Origin: Butyriboletus loyo
Lineage: Eukaryota; Basidiomycota; Agaricomycetes; Boletales; Boletaceae
NCBI GenBank assembly: GCA_038093515.1
Contig: JBBPSI010000003.1
Coordinates: forward strand, 496,001 to 560,000
Direction of reading: 5' to 3'
DNA length: 64,000 nucleotides
In this document: positions 43,802 through 53,964 of the stretch, in pieces
Layout: each line of letters starts with the position of its first letter
Numbering within the stretch: the first letter of the stretch is position 1
Notes under the pieces: model-generated
What the model saw: only the letters and a program-made list of their open reading frames with translations
Told to the model about the DNA's origin: nothing
The model's database searches: none
Program-made: the position numbers and the translations under genes

Positions 43802-45661
43802 ATGGCAGCCCCCGGACCATCCAATGTTACCATCTCCCTCCTCCCCGTCTCCCTCTCCCTCGTACACATCCCCCGCTCTCGTCTCCCCCAACTATCACAC
43901 CCCGTCCTCAGACAGATCCTCCAGCCCAGCCCCACCTTCCTCAACGTCACCTGCAATGAGATAGAGCTCAGTCTCTTTGCCGAGCATCACATCCTCGCCG
44001 ACTTTGAGCTCATAGCCAGGCGCGACAGGCGCAGACTGCGATCTCGCTCTGGTTCTGGCTCTGCTCGAAGGCGTCCCGCCTTCGATGATGATGATCGAGT
44101 CGAGTTTTCTTGCGAGAAATGGAAAGTACTTCAAATCGACTCTCATTCCAACCAACTTGGTATGTCCCAGTCCCCCGCGGTCTTGCACGATTCCAACAAG
44201 TCAACATGAACAGACAACTCTGGGGCAAGAGTGCACGATTTATCCGCTCCACTAGCTGCGGCAGGCATCTCCATCTTGTACCAGTCCTCATACATGAGCG
44301 ATTTCATTTTTGTAGGCCAATCATGGAATATGGACCGTATCACACCTCACGCCATCATCTCAGGTCAAGGAATCCAGATTGCGGGAGGTCATGTCGCTGT
44401 TTGGGGCTGCTGGGTTCGACTTGTACTCCTCTGATCCAGAATCGTTGATGTCGAGAGTCGTATCCCCTCTCTTGTCACCAGTCCTACCCGATGTATCACA
44501 AGTCAGTGACATCGGCCCAGAGTTTAGTCCTCAGTCGGGTGCTGTCTTCACGCGGATCCGGAGCAACATTGACACTTCAGTCGCAACCGCAGCATCAGCA
44601 CTCCACCGTTCGAACCAGGCAGACAAGAAAAATGGGGCTAGCCCTACTCCATACCATCACCCTCCTCCCTCATGCAACAAATCCCATTCACCTTCATGCA
44701 CCGATGTTACCATTTTGCCCTCTAAACTTGCATGCGTCGGGCTGGCCGACGAGAGTGTCGACAGCTGGTCACTCAAAATTGTTAAACTGGTTGCTTTCCC
44801 GGATCTCATTCCCATGAAAGAGTCACATCTCTTGCGCGGCTCTGGGTGTAACGATAGGATAACGAAGATATCAGCCAGTAAAAAACTCGATGAAATCCTG
44901 ATTCCTTTCTTATCCTGTCCACGAAGAGGCTCAGATTCAACTTGTTCTGTCTCATCCTCGAACGACTCGGAGGACGATCAAGGTTACCTCTCTCATTCTC
45001 CTCGCAGAGATACACCCTCGATATTGCCTACAACAGGTTCCCGCTCATATCCTGACATCTCTCACGCGATCCCATCATCGACACCCTCTCTCAAACCAAC
45101 CGCTAAATACCTTGTTTCGCAGGTGCCTGCACTTTCTCCCGTGGAGTTAAAATCGCCTTCTCCCACTGGCAGCCGAAGCGCTATTCAGTCGCCTACGGAT
45201 AAACGAATGAATAGTATATATTCAAGGGTATCGTTTTTTAGCTTCACGCGAACATCCGAAGGTTCCTCTTTGACAACGGATGTGTCTATTCTCGCCGCCC
45301 TATTTCCACCCGGAGAGAGACACATGCTCATCTGTGCAGGGGAATTGGATGCGCTCGATGCGCACCCTGCCAGCTCGGACTCCGAGTCTGACCAAGATCA
45401 GAACAGCGATGCACTCTCAGAAGGCGGGACCTTGAAGTGCCTTCAAATTGATTTGCGTCGCTTTGGTTTAGGCAAGTACACGGGATCGGACCCTGTGTGG
45501 CGCGCTGAACAACGGAATGTGCCAACCTGTCTGCAGATAAGCACGGTCTCGTTAGCCGCTACTCACGAGTTCTTGAAGAAAACAGAATCAATCACATGTA
45601 TAGTTCCACGTTCAAGACTGCCAATCTCCTTGTGGGTGCTCTACCCCCCTCCTCCGAGTAG
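43802..45661 (+). CDS. CASTOR-like ACT-domain protein
   Basis: ATG 43802 begins MAAPGPSNVTISLLPVSLSL, VHIPRSRLPQ. The first ACT unit runs through PTFLNVTCNEIELSLFAEHH and WKVLQIDSHSNQL|DNSGARV to DLSAPLAAAGISILYQSSYM, SDFIF|VKESRLREVMSLFGAA and GFDLYSSDP, with the introns joined in phase. A Ser-rich spacer of about 330 residues follows. The second unit has CLQIDLRRFDKHGLVSRYSR and VLEENRINHMYSSTFKTANL, then LVGAL, ending at TAG 45659-45661. The pattern AAGISILYQSSYMSDFI(F/L)V parallels human CASTOR1, the cytosolic arginine sensor upstream of TORC1. Whether the fungal protein binds arginine or meets a GATOR2-like complex is unknown. The long spacer is absent from animal CASTORs. Confidence 0.8.
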
Positions 45662-46024
45662 CTGACTTTCTGTCAACTACGGTCCCATAGGTTACTCAGG
45701 CGCATGCTCGTCGCGCTCGTGATCTCCTCAAGTCATGCTGATGATCTATCTCCTCTTATCAAAACTTCCACTCTTGGAAAAGCATTGGCTTATCAGGCCT
45801 CCAGGCATCAATTGTCACTCGGTTTCCCAACTGGTATTCTTATCTCTCGGGTCAGATACCCACCTCTTTCCCGCATTCTCTATTGGCACATCCCATACCT
45901 CCCCCCCTTTCTTCACTTCGACTTGTTTTCATACACAAAACCGCACCATTCCACATCGGCATTGGTTCACAACGAAATTTCCTGGTGATGTTCTGGATGT
46001 GTCGACTTTGAGTTATGTACATTG
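45662..46024. other. Intergenic between CASTOR-like gene and small gene
   Basis: About 360 bases between two convergent genes, with long chance frames on both strands but no recognised product. Confidence 0.4.
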
Positions 46025-46530
46025 TCATGTGTACACGTATGAATTCGGAACGAACATAGAGGGTGGTACTGGAAGCGCTGTGACTTCGCTCCTCAGTGCC
46101 TAAAATGCGTGATGTAATTGCACTCAAAGAGGGTTCTGGGACACCCAGAAAGTTGCCAGTCCCTAGATTTTCAGAGTCTGGATGATTGATGGTTTCCCAC
46201 CTGGGCTTTGGTGATGTGCATTCCGAACATGAGGATAGGAACATTCTTGCTCGCACGGTATGCCCCGGTGAGTATAGAACCGGGTGTCGGAAGCGGCAAG
46301 ACTGCTCGACTCCAAGGGTGATATATACGACCCAGAGGAGGGACACCGATATAACTCTGCCACGTGCCGGGCCCGAGGTTCGCTTTGATGATACCATCAA
46401 CATAAATTTACCGGTGTCTTACCAGAAAGTGTTCATGGATCTGCGCGCAGCCATCAGAGTCGTTCTACTCCTTAACGCTCTCGTCTTTTTCTCGCTGCAT
46501 TCACTTACTCTTACCCACCTCGCCTAGCAT
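46025..46530 (-). CDS. Small 92-residue protein from three exons, family unknown
   Basis: Three exons (46509-46530, 46201-46382, 46025-46099) join in frame with the donors GTAAGT and GTGGGA and the acceptors AAAG and TTTAG, summing to exactly 93 codons including the stop. The product reads MLGEVGKTNLGPGTWQSYIG, VPPLGRIYHPWSRAVLPLPT, PGSILTGAYRASKNVPILMF, GMHITKAQALRSEVTALPVP and PSMFVPNSYVYT. The middle exon alone cannot be translated from an ATG, so splicing is needed. The protein is short and partly hydrophobic (VPILMFGM), without a clear signal peptide. I do not recognise it. A pseudogene or a chance join is possible, but exact phase and coherent composition favour a gene. Confidence 0.45.
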
Positions 46531-46650
46531 ACTTTAAATATCGTAACGTCCGGTGAGTGACGGGCTTGAAGAAATATACCAGTGAATTGATCCTGACGAT
46601 GGCTGCTTCACTCTAGAAGAGTGGTGAAACTAAACCCATCAAAGATACAG

Positions 46651-48278
46651 TCAAACCACCTTCTTGCTTTGCGACAACTCCACTTCATCCTCTCTGATAG
46701 CAGTCACCTTGGCAAAGTCTTTCATGATGAAGTCGGCATGTGTAAGCTGGACAGTCGGCGTGTCAGATGGTCAAAACGACGATCCCACCAATGCTTACCT
46801 TTTGTGCAAGGTCACGAAGGAAGCTCGGAAGTAACTTCATGATCAGAGCCGAGTATGTATAGAAGGGCAAAAGTATCATCCGAGATTCCTGTGAATCTAG
46901 GGCAGCGATGATTTCCTTCACTACTGTCACTGGAGCCAGTGAAGGTACGAAGAACCGGTAGAAGACATTGTCCGGGATTACCATAGTGGAGAAAAGGGGT
47001 GTACGAACGTGACCTGGACATACGAGCGTCGTGCGAATCCCGGGGGAATGATACCTATAAAACACTGAAAGTTGGCAAACGTCAACTTATGAAAGAGGAA
47101 GATAGGTACCGGCTGTCCAGTTCATAGCGGAGAGATTCGTGCAGATTTAGCAGAGAAGCCTTGGAGGCACTGTAGTCCGCTGATAAGGGTTAGCAACAGC
47201 ATTTTATTAACTCGACGGACGAACTTACACATTTGAGCGCTACCTACGAAACCCATGACAGATGCCAAGGTAACCTAGGAAAGTATGAGTGACAGTCGCA
47301 ACCGTCCGGAATCTTGTCTCATACAATATGTCCGCTGTTCCTTTCGATCAACTTGGGCAAGAAGACTTTCAGAATCCAAAAGTGGGCGAAGGTATTCACG
47401 CCAAAAGTCCTGGATGTTTTCTGAGTCAATGGAATGTAGCTCCGAGATAAAGTTCCGCACTGATATATGTCCCGAGGGTTGAGGTCGAGGATCAGTTTCC
47501 CTTGGACCACGCCTGCGTTATTGACGAGCATGGTCGGGTGCCCAACCTAGGGCATAGTCGTGAGTTTGGAGGCCAAAATATCTAAACAATGGATTTACCT
47601 CTTCAATGACCCTTTTAGAAATCGCTTCGACTTCCTCCCACTTGGAAACATCACATTTATAGAACGTGATGTTATCTGGAGCAAAATTTGATGAGTGTCC
47701 GAGTAGCAACATTAAATCGAGCACATGCGATTTTCTGTTTGGATTGGCTTTATGTCGAGGACAACCACGTTCACGCTGCGCACCGCAAGCGTATTCGCTA
47801 GTAGTTCTCCCATCCCAGATGATCCTGTTGACAATACATGAATTTCAGGAAATCCATAAGTGCACCAAACGTACCACCAGTGATGAGCACGATTTGCTCA
47901 CTCCAGTCCAGAGGTTTGGGTGCAAAGAAGAGACTTGCTTGATTTCTGTACAAGGTCGAGAGCCATTTCAATAGCCCTATTGCGAGTCAGTGGGATGAAC
48001 GTCACTAGAATATATTCCACCCACAGAACGCGCAAACGGCAGCACAATAATATGAGGAGTTGATCACAGCAGGGGTCAATACCCCTCGAGCATGAAAAAA
48101 GTAGAATACAGGAATGAAAACGGTGAAAAACGGGCCTGAATGCGAGTCAATGTGCGCGTTACGTGGCAATCAAAGACAACGGACTGAAAGCAGTTTGCTG
48201 CAGGACTTTGACGACCATGTCTACGTCCACATTGTCGTACATTGGGATTGCATCATCGTGGCCCCTCTTGGAAGCCAT
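46651..48278 (-). CDS. Membrane-anchored short-chain dehydrogenase/reductase, RDH/SDR16C-like
   Basis: ATG 48278 begins MASKRGHDDAIPMYDNVDVD. A splice then gives a hydrophobic region (SPFFTVFIPVFYFFHARGVL, SYYCAAVCAFWLLKWLSTLY) that should anchor it in the ER or a lipid-droplet membrane. The Rossmann fold follows: DWSEQIVLITGGSSGMGELL (TGxxxGxG), NVVVLDIKP, TFYKCDVSKWEEVEAISKRV, PTMLVNNAGVVQGKLILDLN and FGVNTFAHFWILKVFLPKLI. The catalytic YSASK is in SDYSASKASLLNLHESLRYE. Then RTTLVCPGHVRTPLFSTM and a lysine-rich end (SQSKKVV). Retinol, steroid or long-chain alcohol/ketone oxidoreduction with NAD(P) is typical. The substrate here is unknown. About eight introns were joined, and the intact active site makes it a good gene. 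Confidence 0.88.
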
Positions 48279-49367
48279 TGCGGTTGATGTAAATAAAAGC
48301 TGCAGCGGTAGATTTGACGATGTCGCTCTTGGTGCTTGGATGGGAGAAGCTCGCCAGAGACGACAGACACGTAGACCACTTGAATAGATCCCGTTTTTTC
48401 GGAAAAGGTTGAGGCGATGATCAGACAGATTGTATAAATTGAAGCGACTGTCATCATATCGGTCAAGCAGAATTGCCACGTAGTATTTTTGGCGAGGCCT
48501 TGGTCCGACATGTAAGTAAACAGTAAACAGCATACATTTGGCCGTCTCTGCTGTAGCTGTAAATACGGTTCAAGTACAAACGAAGGCCAATAGCTCGATG
48601 TCAGGGAGCGAATATGTGATATCAGAAATCAAAGCTGAGGGGGACGAACTATCCGCGGAGTTGAAAAATAACTCCTTGTCTATTATTATTTGGCTTTGAC
48701 CGCATGTCGGAGATTGAGATTGCCTACTCCTCGAGGCGATGCAATAGAAGTCGATGCCAGTTTTCGACCGTGTTTCGCAGTTCTCTCAACTTTTTTTTTT
48801 TGAAAACTCAAGGCGCTGGGATCAGCCTACTCTCGAGTAGCTGGAAGGTAGCCAGCGAAAAACCTATCTGATTTGACTCTGTAAATACGGTAGTGATTGA
48901 TACGACAATCGAGGGCAGGTGAATGAAAAGAAGAAAATGCGAAAGGCGGGACAAGGACGTTAAAAGCCCGGGTGTCGGGGACTGGCGCGAGATGCGAGAA
49001 CCGAACTCAACTGATTGATCCGTCTCGTTCGTTGATGATGCATACGACCCGGTCAGAAGATTTGTTGGACTGCCCCACGGCGTGCCAATCTCTCACCGAG
49101 ACAGATGTGCCCTACGCACTCCCAGGCTGCGATTCCATGTTGAAGCGCAGGGGATCGCGAGGTTTGAATTTGGATTCATTTCCTGAAGAGGAAAGTAACG
49201 GAAAGGTTATCTTGGCGCAGTTTTGCGGTCGGACTCATCTCATGCAATTTCGCATGCTGTCAGCATCGGAAATAAGCCAACATGCATGACCATGACAACG
49301 ATGGAGTTGATAGAATAATGCCAGGCTTCTTTGTCTTGCGCCTGTCTTCCATCCCCCACCGAGAGCC
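48279..49367. other. Divergent intergenic region, SDR and KRE6-like genes
   Basis: About 1.1 kb between divergent starts. It holds an 11-base T run near 48790. Long frames on both strands at 49235-49695 reflect the KRE6 5' region in other frames. No other gene is recognised. Confidence 0.4.
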
Positions 49368-51938
49368 ATGCCACCCGGGCCCCACGACTCGCACCCATCC
49401 AGCCTACTCACCACTCCTCGTTTGCCCACTAGCCATGGACTGTCTCCACAGAGCAGAGCACAAAGCTTCGCTAGTATTTCGGTGGGCTGACCACTCGCAC
49501 CGTGTGGTCGTCTTTTTGCTGAGAAAGCTCCAGTCACTGGAATCTCCATACCCCGTAAGCCGGGTCTCAGGGATAGCAAACATACACAATCGCGTAGGTA
49601 TCCAAACCCTGATTGGCCATCCAGCTCACCCATCGTGTAGTTCGACTTGCCGGCTGATCCGCGTCAGTGGGGCTCTAGCTTGTATGCTGATGTAAAGGAG
49701 CCCGATGATGACCTCCATGACCCGGACGTGAACGACGCCAGGACCTGGTCACATTTCGCTGATCGTGGCATCGTCAACGTGGGTTGTCTCTCACTCGTCG
49801 TCGTAAGCCTCGTCACCCTCTTGTGAGCCATCCACTTCACACTGCCGTGTTCTTTTTAATCCGTCCGTCTTAACAGTGCCGGATATCCCATGATTACATA
49901 TTTCAACTCCATCAGCATGTCAAAAAACGGTGCATTCGGTCTGGGTGGTATCAACGCGAGTGGCCAAGTGGGTCCATCCTAACACGTTTGTCCATGGATT
50001 TTCAACTCATCTAAATATTCAGGTCCCAGTCATGATGGGAAATCGGGCTCTTATCGACCTCGAGACGCCAAAGGACGCTTACACCAAGCCGTCCTGGAAT
50101 GGCGGACCTGACATGGTCTTGGTCTTCTCAGATGAATTCAACGTTCCCGGTAGAACGTTTTGGCCTGGAGACGATCCCTACTGGGAGGCTGTCGATTTAC
50201 ATTACTGGGTACGTGCCGTATCCTATCATCCACTTGTACATCACCCATCATCCGGCTCAGGAAACAAACAATTTGGAATGGTACAGCCCAGACGCGATCA
50301 CCACTCAAGACGGTAGTCTGATTGTGACGTTGTCGCAAAGGCAAACACATGATTTAAACTATCAAGGAGGTATGTTTACTTCACGTGCAACCTCAGTTAC
50401 CTAGCATTCTGAGGCAACTTCAGGGATGATGTCGACCTGGTGTGTGTTCTCCTTGCACCCGCTTCAAGAATTAACCCGTCCTAGGAACAAATTTTGTTTT
50501 ACTGGCGGATACATCGAAACGAACGTATCTCTTCCTGGTGTCAACAATATTGTTGGTAAGGTGTTTCCCGCGACAACGCATTGTCACTGAGCGGAAATGA
50601 ATGCTATGAAAGGGTTTTGGCCGGCGATATGGACGCTTGGGAACCTCGGCCGGGCTGGTTATGGTGCTAGTTTAGAAGGCATGGTGAGATATCACTAGCT
50701 TCGTTTCCCTGTCTCGTGATCAATTTCCGCTCAGTGGCCATATGCATATGATGCATGTGACATCGGCACTGTCGCAAACCAGTCTATCAACGGGCAACCA
50801 GTGGCAACCACGGAAGGCGGCGATTCCAGTAAAGGTGGCGTGTTGTCCTACCTTCCAGGTCAGCGGCTATCTCGTTGTACGTGCCCAGGGGAGTCCCACC
50901 CCGGCCCAAAACATTCGGACGGTACCTTTGTTGGTCGTGCAGCACCTGAGATAGATGTATTTGAAGCACAAGTAGGTAACCATTTTTTGATATCTCTTGT
51001 GAATTTTATATCTTTGATATTCTAGATCACCGGAACCCCACTCACGGGTCAGGTATCACAGTCTGCTCAGTGGGCGGTTAGTGATTTTTCCATTTCCCGG
51101 ACGAAGGTTAAACTTCGCACCTAATGAAGCCTTTCAACGCCGGTTACATTTGGCAAAATACCTCGGCGAACGAGGTAATCGCTGATCACTCCATCAGTGC
51201 CCAGAACACATACGTCGGGTCAGTGTTGCAGCAAGCAACATCGGTGGTGACCGAGACAAACCAAACATGTTACGAAGGTGTCTCTGGATGCTACTCGATT
51301 TACGGGTTCGAGGTGGGTCAAATTCGCATCGTGAGATCATTGTTGGTGTGAAGCTGATGCCGATTGCAGTATGTCCCTGGATTCGATAACGCGGTGAGCT
51401 GTACATGGGTTGGGAGTTGGGAAGATGGGAATTGATCTTCCGCGTGACCCACAGTACATCACATGGATATCCGGCAACAAAGTTGCTTGGACGCTCAACG
51501 TAGCTGGCATGGCCGCCGACCCCGCTGTCCAGATCTCGAGCCGGCCAGTCCCTCAGGAACCAATGGTTTGTCCCGCATTACTTATTGGCCGGACAAGCAC
51601 GCAAACACTTATCAAACCAGTACATCATAGTTAACTTGGGCATGTCGACTAACTTTGGGGTAGTCGATCTCGATCATCTCCCATTCCCAGCCCATATGAG
51701 AATCGACTACATACGCGTGTACCAGCCTTCGAATGCACGCAATATTGGATGCGATCCAAAGGACTTCCCTACTGCCAAGTACATTAATACGTGCGTCCCC
51801 TTGGTTGCATTTGTAGCGTTTCGAACGACCTGAGACGATTTTAGATATATCGAAACGTATACCAATCCCAACCTCACGACATGGAAAGGGGACTACGGCC
51901 AACCTTTCCCTAAGAACCGATTCCTTGGTGAATGTTGA
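49368..51938 (+). CDS. KRE6/SKN1-type GH16 protein for beta-1,6-glucan synthesis
   Basis: ATG 49368 begins [20 protein letters not shown] and [17 protein letters not shown]. An intron joins it to [20 protein letters not shown] and [11 protein letters not shown], the cytosolic tail. A single membrane helix ([18 protein letters not shown]) makes it a type II membrane protein. The lumenal GH16 domain reads [57 protein letters not shown] and [19 protein letters not shown]. The catalytic box is [10 protein letters not shown] (ExDxxE kept). Ends: [36 protein letters not shown] and KNRFLGEC. In yeast KRE6 and SKN1 work in the Golgi/ER for beta-1,6-glucan in the cell wall. Around ten introns were joined by phase. 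The N-terminal exon choice is the least certain. Confidence 0.9.
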
Positions 51939-52253
51939 AGAACACCACACGAGTACAATTGCGCCGTTCAAGACATAGACTAGACTACCGAGTTAGGGAA
52001 ATCACCTCTATTGTAGCATTAGTCAATACCCCTTGGACTTTTCCTCACTATCATTATACCTCACATTGCTTATAATCCATTCTCATAGGGATAAAGCACG
52101 GGGACATGCAGAAATTTGATTGCAAGAGCTGGATTCTCTTATAAAACATTGAAGCACGATATTTAGACTAGGTACAATATTCCCGATCTGATACATTTTA
52201 TGCTTGAGTCGCTCGTTCTTAAGTACGATATATGCTCAAACCGGAACTTTACC
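51939..52253. other. Intergenic, convergent 3' ends of KRE6-like and PEX14
   Basis: About 315 AT-rich bases between convergent stops. No gene is recognised. Confidence 0.45.
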
Positions 52254-53688
52254 TCAAGAAGATCGCAGAGGGTCACTGGTGAACCCAGGAGCTCCGCTAC
52301 CGAAAGGGAGGAATGACCTCCTGTTTAATACAAGGCCTTTCAGTGCTCTAATTTCGCGACGCAGCTCATCCTCGACTGGATTTCCACCAGATGCGACTCC
52401 ATTTGTACTTCGTGATGAGACGAGACCGAGAGAGTATGTTTGAGTTGTGATGTACCCTGTAAAGTCCGAAAGGACTTGGAGCGTTCGTTGCCTGGCAGAA
52501 ATTGTGGGAGCCAGTGGTGGACCGCCAGAGCTAGCGGTCACGATTTCTTGGCTGCGGTGCAGAGTTGCTTGCAGGTTTGCCAAGCTCGCAAGTAATGACG
52601 GTGTGGGTGGAACTGGGGGAGGTACGTACTTCCAAAGAAGTCGTGACGGATGATCTAGTAGCAGAGCGCCGGGCGCGCCTGGTTTGGGTGTGGAGGACAC
52701 AAACAGAGGACAAACGTTGAGCTGGTTCCAAAGCTCGTTCTGTTTGGGAAGCTGGAAGTTAGATGACATACAAGAAAACAAAAGCCAACCAGACCTGGCG
52801 AGCTGCGCCATCGTCGCGACCCAACCACGGGAGTTTACTCTCAAGATGACGGAAAAGTTCCTCCATAGATGTACCGTGCGTCTTTGAGCGAGCGAGCTCC
52901 TCCACCGCGCAACGGAGTATGGTGATATCTGGGATGTCTGCACCTGGCTGGATAGATTCTTCCCAAGAGCTCCCTGCATGTGACAATAGATCATCTATAG
53001 TGTGACATTGTGCATACTGGGAGTCCTCGTAAACGGGGACTGTTCGAGGCAGGTCCTTGTATGACTCTGCTTGGGTTGCCTTGAGAGCAGAAGCTGATTC
53101 TGTGAGGCGTGCGATGAGCGCGGACTGATGCTTCCGAAGAGCGAGACGGGCTTGGTAGGATTGCGCGAGTCTTGGAAGGAGATACCTCTGAAAAAGTTCT
53201 TGTTAGTCGACTACAGGTGCATCTAAACAGATTTCGTACGTAGTATACGAAGAGGACAATTGCGGAGGTGCATGTTAACCAGGTGAATATTCGGACGACG
53301 CCGATGAGGAGATTGGGTAGGTTAGAAGGGGGTGGTGGAGGGTAAGTGCGTGGGGGCACAGACGGAAGCTGTGAGACGAGTGAGCGTGTACAGGACCCGA
53401 CAGCTAATGACACACCAATTCTCGGAGGAGCTGGTCTACCTCGCTCGGGGTGAGCCCTTTTTCTGCAAGGAAAGTCCGTTTCGCGTCCGAGTCCTGAAGG
53501 CGTACTTGGGGGGAAGTTAGAAATGCTCGCGCGCGTGCGAGCAGCTCTGCGCGGTCGGGGGACGCGACGGAGGCGGAGGCCTCCTGGCCATGGACGAGCT
53601 GAGATGCTGCGACTGGTATCTCGGGGGTAGGTTGGCCCTGCGCCGCTGACTCGACTGTAGGGGGGTCCTTCGGACTGTCGTCGGGCAT
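52254..53688 (-). CDS. PEX14: Peroxisomal docking protein Pex14
   Basis: ATG 53688 begins MPDDSPKDPPTVESAAQGQP. The conserved N-terminal Pex5/Pex19-binding domain lies in exon 1: RAELLARARAFLTSPQVRLQ, DSDAKRTFLAEKGLTPSEVD, QLLREL, with AFLTSP and K..FL..KGLT.. as signature. Next comes a Pro-rich stretch, SVPPRTYPPPPPSNLP, a likely SH3 ligand for Pex13. Then a hydrophobic segment LPNLLIGVVRIFTWLTCTSA precedes a coiled coil: RYLLPRLAQSYQARLALRKH, QSALIARLTESASALKATQA. The C-terminal part includes RSFLPFGSGAPGFTSDPLRS. Pex14 is the membrane docking site of the cargo receptor Pex5 during import of matrix proteins into peroxisomes. Several introns were joined. Confidence 0.9.
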
Positions 53689-53964
53689 TGTGTAGGAACC
53701 TGACAAACTTTGGATTAATGCTGTTCTCGGAATCCAAACCGGACGCACCCAACTTGTCTTCTGGCAATCAACTAACCCGACCTTCAACGTGTCGTTCTTA
53801 CTTGCCCTTATCGTGCGCGACGTACGTGTCCTTCTACAGTTGATATAATAATAACATCCTTAGTCAAGCAGAAGCATCTGTCCATGTGAACGTCCCCAAT
53901 GATAGCCTGGGTACGGAACGAAACATGAGCGCCTCTGGCATCCCCACTCTCTCACTTGTTCACT
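53689..53964. promoter_or_regulatory. Divergent promoter, PEX14 and M28 gene
   Basis: 276 bases between divergent ATGs. No specific element is recognised. A pyrimidine-rich run (TCTGGCATCCCCACTCTCTC, ending at 53953) precedes the M28 start. Confidence 0.4.

Noticed and set aside
46186..46527. 113-residue plus-strand frame
   Set aside because: It is antisense to the three-exon small gene, which has consistent splice phases. The plus frame shows no family pattern.
49235..49633. 132-residue minus-strand frame
   Set aside because: It lies over the N-terminal exon and first intron of the KRE6-like gene, whose splicing fits the family.
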